This document shows positions 1 through 7,932 of a DNA stretch of 27,230 bases, in pieces (position 1 is the first letter of the stretch; every line of letters begins with the position of its first letter). Position numbers and translations under genes: made by a program. The notes beneath the pieces were generated by a model. The model saw nothing but the letters and a program-made list of their open reading frames with translations, made no database searches and was not told the DNA's origin. The stretch spans positions 1-27,230 of the forward strand of contig CAMDBZ010000003.1 in the NCBI GenBank assembly GCA_945889565.1, written 5' to 3'. The stretch comes from Thermoflexus hugenholtzii JAD2 (GTDB lineage Bacteria > Chloroflexota > Dehalococcoidia > UBA2979).

Positions 1-2
1 AG

Positions 3-362
3 GGCCTGGTGCCGGAGCTCGCGCGCGGCCTGAAGCTGCGCGGCGCCGAGGTGATCGCGTGGAGCGCCGGCGACGTGCGCGCGCCGCTGCGCACGCTGGC
101 GCGCGCACGCGCGAACGAGAACCGGCTGTACGTCGTCGCGGCGGGCGACACTTCGGAGGAGGGCGGCGCGTGCGTCGTCGACCCGACCGGGGCGGTGCTG
201 ATGGAAGCGCTCACGGGCGTGGCGATGGCCGCCTCAGCCGACACGAACCGCGCGCTCGCACGCTGGCACGAGATGGCGCCCGGCACCGACCCGATTCGCG
301 ACCGCCGCCCCGAGATCTTCGGCGCGCTGTTCGCTCGCGCCGAGGCGGCCGCCGCGCGCTAG
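3..362 (+). CDS. Carbon-nitrogen hydrolase (nitrilase superfamily), C-terminal part, cut by the window edge
   Basis: The frame is open to the left edge, so only about the last 120 residues are present. They show the typical C-terminal half of nitrilase/amidase-family proteins: a PELARGLKLRGAEVI segment that in the family directly follows the catalytic Cys, then RARANENRLYVVAAG, then a GGACVVDPTGAVL strand turn. The Glu-Lys-Cys catalytic residues themselves would lie upstream of the window, so substrate and activity cannot be judged. In this family the enzyme cleaves nonpeptide C-N bonds (nitriles, amides, carbamoyl compounds) in the cytoplasm. It converges with the minus-strand zinc-finger-like gene, the two stops being only 16 bases apart, and has no visible link to motility. 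The GTG at 9 is an internal codon, not a credible start. Confidence 0.8.
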   Translation, partial: GLVPELARGLKLRGAEVIAWSAGDVRAPLRTLARARANENRLYVVAAGDTSEEGGACVVDPTGAVLMEALTGVAMAASADTNRALARWHEMAPGTDPIRDRRPEIFGALFARAEAAAAR

Positions 363-378
363 CCCGAGCGTCGATGCC

Positions 379-801
379 CTACGCGTGCTTGTCCCACAGC
401 TTGCGACGCTCGTGGCAATGCGCGCAGACCAGCGCGAGCTCCCGCCGTGCGGGCGTGGTCAGCCGGTTGAGCACGGTCCGCTCGTGCACGTGCGCTATGC
501 AGAAGTGCAGGCGGCAGCGCGAGCACGCGTGCTGGCTGCGCTCCGCACAGCCGTCCTCGGCGCACAGGCCGACTGCGTTCGCGACCTGCATGCGCTGGCG
601 CCAGTCCTGGTGCGCGGCCACGTCGGCGAGCTTTGTCCGACACACGCGCCGATGGCATGCGTCCGTGTAGTCCGGGCCGCGGTCCCCGTGCGCTGCGCAG
701 AAGGGGCGCCCGCAGTAGACGCATTCCGCCACCGCCTCGCGACCGCAGCCGGCGCGCCAGAAGCGTCCGCCGTAGTCGCACGGCTCCTCGATGCGCACCA
801 C
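379..801 (-). CDS. Small Cys/His-rich protein with two zinc-finger-like units
   Basis: A 140-residue protein of no family I can name. It has a duplicated metal-site pattern: C19-x7-C-x2-C-x4-C-x2-H38 and again C85-x7-C-x2-C-x4-C-x2-H104, each preceded by another Cys (C8 and C80). A C126-x2-C129 knuckle lies near the C-terminus. The spacing resembles AN1- or B-box-type zinc fingers, but I infer only metal binding. No signal peptide or membrane segment is visible, so it is probably cytoplasmic. It is the last gene of a three-gene minus-strand run after the cNMP/DUF2225 and beta-propeller genes, 36 bases downstream of the latter, so co-transcription is likely. The start is ATG; nothing appears truncated. 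Confidence 0.75.
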   Translation of the reverse strand: MVRIEEPCDYGGRFWRAGCGREAVAECVYCGRPFCAAHGDRGPDYTDACHRRVCRTKLADVAAHQDWRQRMQVANAVGLCAEDGCAERSQHACSRCRLHFCIAHVHERTVLNRLTTPARRELALVCAHCHERRKLWDKHA

Positions 802-837
802 GGTGGGGACCTCTCGGGCGGTGGACGACGTGAGCGG

Positions 838-1833
838 CTATTGTCGCACGGCTGCCGCCGGTGCCGGCGGCCGTGCGGGCGGGGCGAGCACCAGCAGCGC
901 GCCGCCGCCCCCGAGGTCGATCACTGTGTGCAGGTGCGCCCCCGCGACGTCGATCACCGCGAGCCGTCCGTGCAGGTCCGAGGCGTAGAGCCAGCGCCCG
1001 CCCGCGTCGAACGCGAGGCCGTCGAGCACGCCGCCGACCGCGACGCGGCGGACCCCGCCCGCGCCATCGATGAGCGCGACCGCGCCGTCGGCGGCCAGCG
1101 CGACAGCGAGCGTGCCGTCCGCGCCGAACGCGGCGCGCACGGGCCGTCCGCCCACGCTGACGCGCCAGCTGCGCGTGCCCGCGGCGTCGAACAGCTCGAC
1201 CTCGCCGCTGCCTGCCGCCGCGACGGCGACCCGGCCGTCGGCGCGGTCCACCGCCACGGTTTCCGGCAGCTCGCCGACCACATGCGTGGCGGTGCCGAGG
1301 CGCAGCGTGGACGCGCCGGCGTCGGCGACCGCCGCCGCGCCGTTTGCGAGCAGCGCGACGGCGTGCGGCGCCGAGCCAGCGGGTTGCGGCGGCAGCTCGG
1401 ACCAGTCTGCCACCTGCCAGCGCCGCAGCGCACCGCTGGCGCGATCCGTGACGTAGAGCACGCCGCCCCCGAACGCGAGGCCGTGCGGCAGGCCGCCGAC
1501 CTCGAGCGTCGTCATGGCATCGCCGGCCGGGTCGAGGATCGCGAGGCTGCCGCGCTGCTCCAGCGACGCGACGAGCCGCCCATCGGGCAGCTGCAGCACC
1601 TCGTGCGGGCCGCCGGGCAGCGCGATGCGGCGCGCGCTCGCGGGCGCCGCGGCGTCCACGACGATCAGCGCGCCGCCGCGCAGATCGGCGACCACGAGCG
1701 TCGCGCGCGGCACGTCGCCGCTGTTGCGCGGGCCCGCCGGCAGCAGCAGCGCGACGAGCGCGAGCGCAGCCGCTACGGTCAGGCACGCCGCCGCGAGCCG
1801 CGACGCGCGATCCGGGCGATAGGCGCCGGGCAT
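838..1833 (-). CDS. Membrane-anchored beta-propeller (YVTN/NHL-like repeat) protein
   Basis: A 331-residue protein. After a short basic N-terminus, residues 12-33 form one hydrophobic segment (Ala/Leu/Val run), read as a membrane anchor or uncleaved signal. The rest consists of repeated blade-like units of about 40 residues, such as LVVADLRGGALIVVD, GGLPHGLAFGGGVLYVTDRA, GSAPHAVALLANGAAAVAD and LDGLAFDAGGRWLYASD, as in YncE/YVTN-type propellers. These are usually outside the membrane and bind ligands or proteins; no catalytic residues are evident. The ATG at 1833 is chosen because it lies 14 bases after the stop of the upstream DUF2225 gene and gives a sensible N-terminal anchor. A longer frame to 2493 would overlap that gene and was discarded. 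Specific function unknown. Confidence 0.75.
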   Translation of the reverse strand: MPGAYRPDRASRLAAACLTVAAALALVALLLPAGPRNSGDVPRATLVVADLRGGALIVVDAAAPASARRIALPGGPHEVLQLPDGRLVASLEQRGSLAILDPAGDAMTTLEVGGLPHGLAFGGGVLYVTDRASGALRRWQVADWSELPPQPAGSAPHAVALLANGAAAVADAGASTLRLGTATHVVGELPETVAVDRADGRVAVAAAGSGEVELFDAAGTRSWRVSVGGRPVRAAFGADGTLAVALAADGAVALIDGAGGVRRVAVGGVLDGLAFDAGGRWLYASDLHGRLAVIDVAGAHLHTVIDLGGGGALLVLAPPARPPAPAAAVRQ

Positions 1834-1847
1834 CGCGTGCGCCGCTG

Positions 1848-2996
1848 CTACGCCGACCGCGCCGCGGGCTTGCCGCCGTCGCGGAGTTCTTCGAGGCGCT
1901 CGCGTGCCATGCGCAGCAGGCCCGCCTGCTGGGCGGCGCCTTCCATGCGCGTGCACTCCAGCAGCCAGCGACGCGCGTCGTCGATCAGCCCGAGCCGGGC
2001 CGAGAGGTCGCCCAGCAGGTACGCGACGCGGATCGCGGTGTCCGGGCCGAGCCCGGAGTCGTGCTCGAACACTTCGAGGTACGCGGCGACCGTCTGTTCG
2101 AGATGCGCGCGCTCGGTGCCCTCGTCGCGCAGCCCTCGCGCGAGCCATGCGGCGCGGTGGTGGAGCCCCGCGCGCCGCCGCGCGCCGCCGCCGCGCGTCT
2201 CGTTGGTGCGCAGCGCCAGTGCGATCACCGCAGCGACATCGTCGCTCGTGCGTTCGCCGGTGAGGGTGCGTGGCTCGCCTGCCGGATCGGCGGCCGCGCG
2301 CAGGCGCTCCAACTCGTCGGGCCGCACGTCCAGGAAGTCCTCTGCGTACGACGCGTAACCGCAGCGCGGGCACGCGATCAGCGCGTACCACGAGGGGTCC
2401 ACGGTCAGGTACGCGATACGAAAGTCGGTGTCGCGGTGCTCGGGGCGCACGGAGCTCGCACGCACGCGCAGGTACTCGAACGTGAGCTCGCACACCGGGC
2501 AGGCGATGTCGTCCTTGAAGAACGTCTTGTCATCGAAGGCGCCCTGGAGCGGCGCGGCGGCGCGCGTGCGCGCACTGGGCGCCGGCGCTGCGGCTGCGGT
2601 AGGTGAGGGCGCGGCGCGTGTGGCGGCGGCGGGGCGGCCACCGCCGCGTCCGGCCAGCTCGCGGATGATGCCGACGGCGAGCGAGGGCGCGGCCTGGAAC
2701 GCCTCCGCCGCGTCGTCGACGGGGATCGACAGCAGCGTGGATGGCGCGGTGGCGCGGGCCGCTGCCGAGGTGGCGCGCTCGGTGAACGCACTCACCACGC
2801 CGACCGTCGCGCCGGGGCCCGCCGTCTGCACTTCGCCGGGCACGCCGGACTGTCCGACGACCTCGAAGGCGACCCGGCCCGTCAGCACCACGTAGAAGTG
2901 CCGCAGCTGCGCGCCCTGCTCGTAGAGCAGCGCGCCGGCCGCCAGGTCGAGGCGGTAGCGCTGTGCGAGTCGCAGGTAGCCGTCCGGGAGCGCCAT
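1848..2996 (-). CDS. cNMP-binding-like / DUF2225 domain protein
   Basis: A 382-residue protein. Residues about 5-115 look like a cyclic-nucleotide-binding cap (Crp/Fnr sensor fold), with LAAGALLYEQGAQLRHFYVVLTG followed by a GPGATVGVVSAF turn. An Ala/Pro/Arg-rich linker spans about 116-152. Residues 156-225 match DUF2225: FFKDDIACPVCE with C166/C169 and ACPRCGY with C209/C212, a likely zinc site. The remainder is helical and TPR-like (RRAGLHHRAAWLARGLRDEG, ARRWLLECTRMEG). No helix-turn-helix follows the cap, so it is not an ordinary Crp regulator. It starts a three-gene run (propeller, zinc-finger-like protein) just downstream of flgE, after a strong hairpin. An ATG start has a weak AAGGGC ribosome site. 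A signalling role is inferred, not shown. Confidence 0.8.
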   Translation of the reverse strand: MALPDGYLRLAQRYRLDLAAGALLYEQGAQLRHFYVVLTGRVAFEVVGQSGVPGEVQTAGPGATVGVVSAFTERATSAAARATAPSTLLSIPVDDAAEAFQAAPSLAVGIIRELAGRGGGRPAAATRAAPSPTAAAAPAPSARTRAAAPLQGAFDDKTFFKDDIACPVCELTFEYLRVRASSVRPEHRDTDFRIAYLTVDPSWYALIACPRCGYASYAEDFLDVRPDELERLRAAADPAGEPRTLTGERTSDDVAAVIALALRTNETRGGGARRRAGLHHRAAWLARGLRDEGTERAHLEQTVAAYLEVFEHDSGLGPDTAIRVAYLLGDLSARLGLIDDARRWLLECTRMEGAAQQAGLLRMARERLEELRDGGKPAARSA

Positions 2997-3031
2997 CAGC
3001 CGAGCCCTTCGTGAAACGGGGCATGCGCCGG

Positions 3032-3063
3032 GTCAGCAGGCGGGCGCGAACCCGCCTGCTGAC
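3032..3063. terminator. Perfect 13-bp stem-loop between flgE and the DUF2225 gene
   Basis: GTCAGCAGGCGGG (3032-3044) and CCCGCCTGCTGAC (3051-3063) are perfect complements around the six-base loop CGCGAA. It lies 48 bases past the flgE stop and 35 bases before the next start. No T-tract follows on either strand, as is common in high-GC genomes. It most likely ends the flagellar operon transcript, or it could sit in the leader of the DUF2225 gene. Confidence 0.6.
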
Positions 3064-3073
3064 GCTGCGCTGA

Positions 3074-3101
3074 TCATCGGTGGCGGTTGGCCCCGGCTGT
3101 A
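3074..3101 (-). promoter_or_regulatory. Possible sigma-28-like promoter upstream of the DUF2225 gene
   Basis: On the minus strand TACA (3098-3101), a 16-base spacer and ACCGATGA (3074-3081) resemble the sigma-28 pattern TAAA-N15-GCCGATAA, with the same spacer as the flagellin 2 promoter. It sits just after the flgE stop and before the hairpin. Match by eye only; the -35 is partial. Confidence 0.3.
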
Positions 3102-3111
3102 GGCCCCTGCG

Positions 3112-4362
3112 CTACCGCTTCAGATTCACGAGATCCTGCAGCATCTCGTCGGCACTCGAGATCACCCGGCTCGAGGCCTGGAAGCCGCGCTGCGCGATCA
3201 CGACGTTCGTGAACTCGCGCGCGAGGTCCGTGTTCGAGCTCTCCAGCACGCCCGTGCCGATGGTGCCGCGTCCGCCCGTGCCCGGCGTCCCGACGATGGG
3301 GATACCCGAGCTCGAGGTGGGCTCGAAGCTGTTCTGCCCGGCGCGCTGGAGGCCGGAGGCATTGGTGAACAGCGCCATCGCCACCTGGCCCAGCGGCCGG
3401 TTCGTGCCGTTGGAGAAGATGCCGGTGATGTCGCCGCTGGGGCCGACGGCGAACGTGACGAGCGATCCAGCCGCGTAGCCGTTGTTGAACGTCGTCGAGA
3501 TCTGGCCGGCCGCGGCGAACTGCGTCACCTTCGAGACATCGACATTGCTGATCACCGGTGAGTTCGCGCCGGATGCCGCGTTGAGCGTGGTCGTGATGAC
3601 CAGCGGGGCGGGCGGGGCGGGCGTGGTGATCGCGCCCAGCGGGCTGAAGATCACCTGCGCCGGCGCACGCGCGACACCGGTCACCGCGGGGTCGCTGCTC
3701 GCGACGCTCACGTCCCAGGTGTTCGCCGCGGCGTTCTTCGTGTACGTGATCGTGACGGGGTGCGACTTGCCGAGCGAGTCGAACACATCGACGGTGGTCG
3801 CGACCGCGGCGCCGGTCGCGAGGCGCGCGTCGAGGTTGCCCGCGAAGGTCAGCGCCGTCGTCGGCTGCGCCGCGACCGACTGCCCGAACGGGACCGTGAT
3901 CGCGCCGATCGGCGTCGTCGTGTCGATCACGCCTGCGGTGCTCGCCTGCCAGCCCTGCACTTTGAAGCCGTTCGTGGGGTTCACCAGCTCACCGGACACT
4001 GCCACGTCGAACGCGCCGTCGCGCGTGTAGAACATGCGGCCGCCGTCCTTGAGGATGAAGAAGCCGTTGCCCTGGATCGCGAAGTCCGTGAGCTTGCCCG
4101 TGCTCTGCAGCGAGCCCTGGCCGTGGAACACGTCGATCCCGCCGAGCTGCATGCCGAGGCCGACCTGCACCGGGTTCGTGCCGCCGCGCTCGGCCGTCGG
4201 CGCGCTCGCGCCGGTCATCGTCTGGGACAGCATGTCCTGGAACGTCACGCGGCTCGCCTTGAAGGCGGTCGTGTTCACGTTCGCGATGTTGTTACCCACC
4301 ACGTCCATGTAGGTGATGTGGTTCCGCAGGCCTGCAATGGCCGCGAACATGGCTCGCATCAT
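3112..4362 (-). CDS. flgE: Flagellar hook protein FlgE
   Basis: A 416-residue FlgE, which polymerises outside the cell into the universal joint between rod and filament. The N-terminus has the rod/hook signature (MFAAIAGLRNH...VVGNNIANVNTTAFKASRVTFQDML). Next comes the FlgE stretch with QVGLGMQLGGIDVFHGQGSLQ and FAIQGNGFFILKDGG, a central variable domain, and the conserved C-terminal helix LAREFTNVVIAQRGFQASSRVISSADEMLQDLVNLKR. There is no signal peptide, as expected for export by the flagellar type III system. The ATG at 4362 follows an AAGGAC ribosome site; a second in-frame ATG comes directly after. It is the last gene of the basal body/hook operon, 105 bases after the TIGR02530-type gene, and is followed by a strong hairpin. 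Confidence 0.95.
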   Translation of the reverse strand: MMRAMFAAIAGLRNHITYMDVVGNNIANVNTTAFKASRVTFQDMLSQTMTGASAPTAERGGTNPVQVGLGMQLGGIDVFHGQGSLQSTGKLTDFAIQGNGFFILKDGGRMFYTRDGAFDVAVSGELVNPTNGFKVQGWQASTAGVIDTTTPIGAITVPFGQSVAAQPTTALTFAGNLDARLATGAAVATTVDVFDSLGKSHPVTITYTKNAAANTWDVSVASSDPAVTGVARAPAQVIFSPLGAITTPAPPAPLVITTTLNAASGANSPVISNVDVSKVTQFAAAGQISTTFNNGYAAGSLVTFAVGPSGDITGIFSNGTNRPLGQVAMALFTNASGLQRAGQNSFEPTSSSGIPIVGTPGTGGRGTIGTGVLESSNTDLAREFTNVVIAQRGFQASSRVISSADEMLQDLVNLKR

Positions 4363-4467
4363 GGTCGTTCGTCCTTCCGCCGGGGGTCCCGGTCTGTGCG
4401 ATGCGGCCCCCTGGGAAGGTCCAGCCGCTCGCGCTACGTGCTGCGTTGTTGCGCTGCTCCCGCCCCG

Positions 4468-4851
4468 CTAGGGCGCGATTACCACACTGTCGATGTTCGT
4501 GAAGACATGCTCCTTCGTGCTCGCCTCGTCGACCGCAGTCACGACCGTGTGGTTCGTGACGCTGACGACGAGCGCGAGTTCGTCCAGCAGGATCAGCGAG
4601 TCGCGCGCTCCCTTCGCCTCTGCGCGTTGCACTGCCGCCTCCAGGCGGCGCATGCGCGTCTCGTCCAGTTGCAGCCCGCGCTGCTCCATACGCTTCATCG
4701 CGTGCCCGGAGAACGCGAGCGTGCCGTCGCGACGCGCCAGCGCCGCAGCGAACCCGTCCGCGCTCGCGTCCGCAACGCGACTCGGCGCGCTCGCCGCGGC
4801 TGGCGCGACCACGCCCGCAGGCGGCTGCAGCCCGCGCACGCCATCGACCAT
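4468..4851 (-). CDS. TIGR02530-type flagellar operon protein
   Basis: A 127-residue protein matching the small conserved protein found between flgD and flgE in many Gram-positive flagellar operons. After an Ala-rich N-terminal 45 residues come the hallmark segments FSGHAMKRMEQRGL, VQRAEAKGARDSLILLDELALVVSVTNHTVVTAVD and the C-terminal HVFTNIDSVVIAP. Its role in the hook is not well defined; its position suggests hook assembly. Its ATG shares one base with the flgD stop (TGATG), so translation is coupled. The identification rests on remembered family motifs and on location; both agree. Confidence 0.85.
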   Translation of the reverse strand: MVDGVRGLQPPAGVVAPAAASAPSRVADASADGFAAALARRDGTLAFSGHAMKRMEQRGLQLDETRMRRLEAAVQRAEAKGARDSLILLDELALVVSVTNHTVVTAVDEASTKEHVFTNIDSVVIAP

Positions 4852-5294
4852 CAGCTCACCTCGGCAATGCTGTCGACCGGCAGCGCGCGGTTGCCGACGT
4901 ACACCGACGCGCCATTTGAGCCGAACACCACGCGCTCGACGATGCCCTCGACGCGCTCCGGCTCGCGTGGGATGCCCGTCACGGGGTCCGGGTCCTGCGC
5001 GATCGCCGCCACGACCGTACGGCCGACGAGCGAGCTCGCGTTCGCGAGCTCGCTCACTGCTGCGAGCGACTTAATCGCGTCGGTCATCTCGTGCATCAGG
5101 TTCAGTGTGTCGAACGTGGCGAGCTGCGTGATGAACTGGCCGTTGTCCTGTGGCTCCAGCGGGTTCTGGTTGCGCATCTGCTCGATCAGCAGCTTCAGGA
5201 AGTCCTTCTGGCCGAGCGTCTTCGAGTCCACCCGCTGCGAACCGGGGACCGTCAGGTCGTTGAGCGTCTTGCCGAAGTTCGCGCCGATTTCCAT
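4851..5294 (-). CDS. flgD: Flagellar hook-capping scaffold protein FlgD (short form)
   Basis: A 147-residue FlgD. This protein caps the growing hook and helps FlgE subunits insert. The conserved N-terminal region is clear: LGQKDFLKLLIEQMRNQNPLEPQDNGQFITQLATFDTLNLM, then ASSLVGRTV. The tail (RVEGIVERVVFGSNGASVYVGNRALPVDSIAEV) is short, so the Ig-like/tudor extension of proteobacterial FlgD is absent and the form resembles Bacillus FlgD. The start ATG at 5294 has an AGGAGCG ribosome site overlapping the end of fliK, nine bases upstream. The downstream gene is coupled through TGATG. Confidence 0.95.
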   Translation of the reverse strand: MEIGANFGKTLNDLTVPGSQRVDSKTLGQKDFLKLLIEQMRNQNPLEPQDNGQFITQLATFDTLNLMHEMTDAIKSLAAVSELANASSLVGRTVVAAIAQDPDPVTGIPREPERVEGIVERVVFGSNGASVYVGNRALPVDSIAEVS

Positions 5295-5303
5295 GGTTCG
5301 CTC

Positions 5304-6662
5304 CTATGCCCGCACGTCGAGCGTGCCCGCTGCCAGCGTACCGCCGCGCAGCACCTGACCCGGTCGCGTGCCGCGTTGCAGCGCTGCCACCGGTGACCAC
5401 GCCGGCGCTTGCCCGTCGCCGGGCTGTTGGCCGCCGCGCGGCTCGCGCCGCTCTGCGTCGGCGCCACCGAACGCGCCGTCAGTCGCCTGCTGCTGCTCCA
5501 CCTGCAACCGCTCGACGCGCAGCTCGCGCAGCTCGAGGCCGGCGCGGAGCGCCGAGAGCTGCTGCTGCACGAGATCGTGTGCCTCGGCGGTGGCCGTCTG
5601 GATGTGCACCGTCAGTCCGCCATCGCCGTCGCTGATGCGCACGTCCACGCGGCCGAGGTCCGGCGGGTTGAGCGCGAGCCGCAGCTCGTGGTCGCCCCGC
5701 AGCGACGCGCCGCGCACGGTCTCCGCCAGGCTGTCCGTAAACGCCGCGCGATCGCTCGCGTCGAGCGCCACGACCGATAGCTCGGCCGGCCCGCGCGATG
5801 CAGCCAGCGACGGCGTGGGCGCCTGCGCGGCGGACGCGAGCGACGCGCTCGCACTCGGCGTGAGTGTGTCGCTCGCCGCGAATTCGGTGGCGGGCGCGAT
5901 CCACGCTGCGGCCCGCGTGTCGTCGACGGCGGTCGTGCGGTCCTCGGGCGGCTGCTCCGTGGCCGACCGCTCGAGCTCGAACAACGCTGCCGCCGGCTCG
6001 CCGTCGTCCTCGAGCGACCCACCGTCTGGCGTCGTGGCGTCGAGCGTGGGCGCGGCGACTGCCGTCGCGCTGCCCGCGGCAGGCGCCGCGGTCGCGTCGA
6101 CGCGCGCGGTGGCGACGGGCGCCGGCGGCGCGAGTGCGGGGCCCGCCGCTGTCGTCGCCGCAGTCGCAGCCTCGACGGGCGTGGGGAGCACGGCCGCCGC
6201 CGGGGCGGCCGGCGCTGCGAGCGCCTCGACGTCGGCGCCGTTGAGCGCGGGCGCGTCGCCCGCAACGGCGGTGACTGGCGCGACCGGCGCAAGCTGCACC
6301 GGCAGCGCCGCGTCGGCGGCCGTGGCGGCGGGCTGCAGCCGCGAGAGCAGCGCTGCGAGCGCTGCGGCGAGTTCGCTATCGGCTTCCGTCGTGCGGTCCA
6401 GCCGAGCGTCGAGTCCGGGTAGCGGCGGTCCTGGGTCCGTGCCCGTGGCCTCGGGCGGCGCACCGGTGACCAGCAACGCAGGCGGCGCGAGCGTGAGCGC
6501 TACGACGGTCGGCGCGGGCGCTGCCTGGCCTTCCGGGGCCGCGCCCAGTACTGCCGCGAGCGTTTCGGCGAAGCCGGGGCCCGTGTCTGGCTGGCCGGCG
6601 GTCGGCTCCGCGGGCGCGGTCGGCGGCGTAACGCCCGCCAGCGCGAGTGGTGGTGTTTGCAT
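5304..6662 (-). CDS. fliK: Flagellar hook-length control protein FliK
   Basis: A 452-residue protein that measures hook length and switches export specificity. Residues 1 to about 340 are an Ala/Pro/Thr-rich, low-complexity ruler-like region, normal for FliK. The C-terminal switch domain carries the hallmark LRGDHELRLALNPPDLGRVDVRI, then LTVHIQTATAEAHDLVQQQLSALRAGLELRELRVERLQVEQQQ. The start ATG at 6662 is preceded by AGAGGAG. A longer frame to 6941 would run into fliE, so it was rejected. It sits in the usual place between fliE and flgD, with nine bases to flgD. Confidence 0.9.
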   Translation of the reverse strand: MQTPPLALAGVTPPTAPAEPTAGQPDTGPGFAETLAAVLGAAPEGQAAPAPTVVALTLAPPALLVTGAPPEATGTDPGPPLPGLDARLDRTTEADSELAAALAALLSRLQPAATAADAALPVQLAPVAPVTAVAGDAPALNGADVEALAAPAAPAAAVLPTPVEAATAATTAAGPALAPPAPVATARVDATAAPAAGSATAVAAPTLDATTPDGGSLEDDGEPAAALFELERSATEQPPEDRTTAVDDTRAAAWIAPATEFAASDTLTPSASASLASAAQAPTPSLAASRGPAELSVVALDASDRAAFTDSLAETVRGASLRGDHELRLALNPPDLGRVDVRISDGDGGLTVHIQTATAEAHDLVQQQLSALRAGLELRELRVERLQVEQQQATDGAFGGADAERREPRGGQQPGDGQAPAWSPVAALQRGTRPGQVLRGGTLAAGTLDVRA

Positions 6663-6717
6663 CGGCGATCGCACTCCTCTGCTCGGTCGCGTGCGCGACC
6701 GGAGCCACGCGTCGCGC

Positions 6718-7017
6718 TTACACGGACATCCGGAAGATCTCCTGGTAGGCGTCCACCAGGCGGTTCCGGACCTGCACGGCCAGGTCGAACGACAGCGACT
6801 CCATCTCGACGGCCAGCACGGCGTCGTGCAGGTCGCGATCCGCGCCGGTGGCCAGGTCCGTGACGGCCTGGTCGGCGGCGCCCTGCGCCTGCGCGAGCGT
6901 CTGCAGCATGTCGCCGAACGCGCCCTGCTCCGCGCCGCCACTCACTGTGCGCGACGCGGCGCTCGTCGCGCCTGCGCCAAGCCCCGCGGAGCCGCCCGGG
7001 ATTCCGTTGATGTTCAT
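6718..7017 (-). CDS. fliE: Flagellar hook-basal body complex protein FliE
   Basis: A 99-residue FliE, the adaptor between the MS ring and the rod. A Gly/Ala-rich start is followed by the family core: FGDMLQTLAQAQGAADQAVTDLATGADRDLHDAVLAVEMESLSFDLAVQVRNRLVDAYQEIFRM, ending close to the stop as in other FliE proteins. ATG start with an AAGGAG ribosome site. Here it follows flgC and precedes fliK; in Bacillus fliE comes before fliF. Confidence 0.95.
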   Translation of the reverse strand: MNINGIPGGSAGLGAGATSAASRTVSGGAEQGAFGDMLQTLAQAQGAADQAVTDLATGADRDLHDAVLAVEMESLSFDLAVQVRNRLVDAYQEIFRMSV

Positions 7018-7055
7018 GCGTCCGACTCCTTACACCGTGCCCGTTGCGAGGCGCG

Positions 7056-7508
7056 CTACGTACCGCGACCGAGATCGAGCGCGCGCAGCGCGAGCGACTT
7101 CGTGGCGTTCAGCACCGTCACCGACGCCTCGTACGCGCGTCGCGCCGACACGAGGTCCGTCATCTCCGAGATCACGTCGATGTTCGGTAGCAGCACGTAG
7201 CCGTCGGCGTCGGCGTCCGGGTGCTTCGGGTCGTGCACGCGACGCGCGGGCGAGTCGTCGTCGACGATCGCGCGTACGCGTACGCCGCCCCCGGCGCCGC
7301 CGCTGCGTTCGCTCGCGCGGCCGAGCGCGTCGCGGAACGGCGCACCGGCGCGCTGCTCCTCGAAGGTCACGGACTGGTGCTTGTACGGCCCGCCCGCGGC
7401 GGTGCGCGTGGTGTTCTGGTTCGCGACGTTGTTCGCGATTACGTCCATCCGCAGCCGCTGCGCCATGAGCGCGCTCGCCGAGATCTGCAGGCTGTGCATG
7501 AGGCCCAT
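7056..7508 (-). CDS. flgC: Flagellar basal-body rod protein FlgC
   Basis: A 150-residue proximal rod protein. The N-terminal rod signature is LQISASALMAQRLRMDVIANNVANQNTTRTAAGGPYKHQSVTFEE. The C-terminus carries YVLLPNIDVISEMTDLVSARRAYEASVTVLNATKSLALRALDLG, including the (Y)xxPNIDxxxEMxDL motif typical of FlgC. ATG start with AAGGAGC upstream, 11 bases after the flgB stop. It is exported by the flagellar type III system and assembles with FlgB and FliE. Confidence 0.95.
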   Translation of the reverse strand: MGLMHSLQISASALMAQRLRMDVIANNVANQNTTRTAAGGPYKHQSVTFEEQRAGAPFRDALGRASERSGGAGGGVRVRAIVDDDSPARRVHDPKHPDADADGYVLLPNIDVISEMTDLVSARRAYEASVTVLNATKSLALRALDLGRGT

Positions 7509-7519
7509 CGTGCTGCTCC

Positions 7520-7930
7520 TTATCCGCGGATCGCCGTGCGCAGCACGCCGATGCGCCGCCCCACGGTCTGCGTGAGCGCCTGGTATCGCAGCTGCGTCTC
7601 TGCGAGCGCGCTCATCTCTTCATCCACGCTGACCGTGTTCGCGTCCGTGCGCGCGCCGACGATGTCGCGCGCCTGGACCGCGCCCGGCATGTGCGTGCCG
7701 CTCGCGGTCGCCGCGACGTGCCGCTCGTCCGTGCGGGCGAGGGCCGTGTGCGTGCCCCCGCGCTGCACCGAGGCCGCGAGCGCGTCCTCGAACTCCACGG
7801 ACTTGCGGCGGTATCCGGGCGTGTCGATGTTCGCGATGTTCGAGCTGATCGCCTCGTGCCGCCGCGACAGGCCGGTGAGCGCGGCCCGCGCCGTGCGCAG
7901 CGCGCCCTGGTCCAGGATCGCTCCGAGCAT
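7520..7930 (-). CDS. flgB: Flagellar basal-body rod protein FlgB
   Basis: A 136-residue proximal rod protein. It contains RHEAISSNIANIDTPGYRRKSVEFEDAL, the FlgB version of the rod signature, then VSVDEEMSALAETQLRYQALTQTVGRRIGVLRTAI. I choose the ATG at 7930 over an in-frame ATG at 7945, because a strong GGAGGTG ribosome site precedes it and the 7945 start lies inside fliJ. The ribosome site overlaps the fliJ stop, so the genes are coupled. Its place after fliJ instead of before fliF is unusual. Confidence 0.93.
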   Translation of the reverse strand: MLGAILDQGALRTARAALTGLSRRHEAISSNIANIDTPGYRRKSVEFEDALAASVQRGGTHTALARTDERHVAATASGTHMPGAVQARDIVGARTDANTVSVDEEMSALAETQLRYQALTQTVGRRIGVLRTAIRG

Positions 7931-7932
7931 GC

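Noticed and set aside
385..2358. Very long plus-strand open frame (about 657 codons)
   Set aside because: It is antisense to three well-supported minus-strand genes, is rich in Arg/Ala/Gly as expected for shadow frames in high-GC DNA, and shows no domain.
3032..3063. CRISPR repeat or mobile-element end
   Set aside because: The sequence is a single inverted repeat with no periodic copies or spacers and no transposase nearby; a terminator or leader hairpin is simpler.
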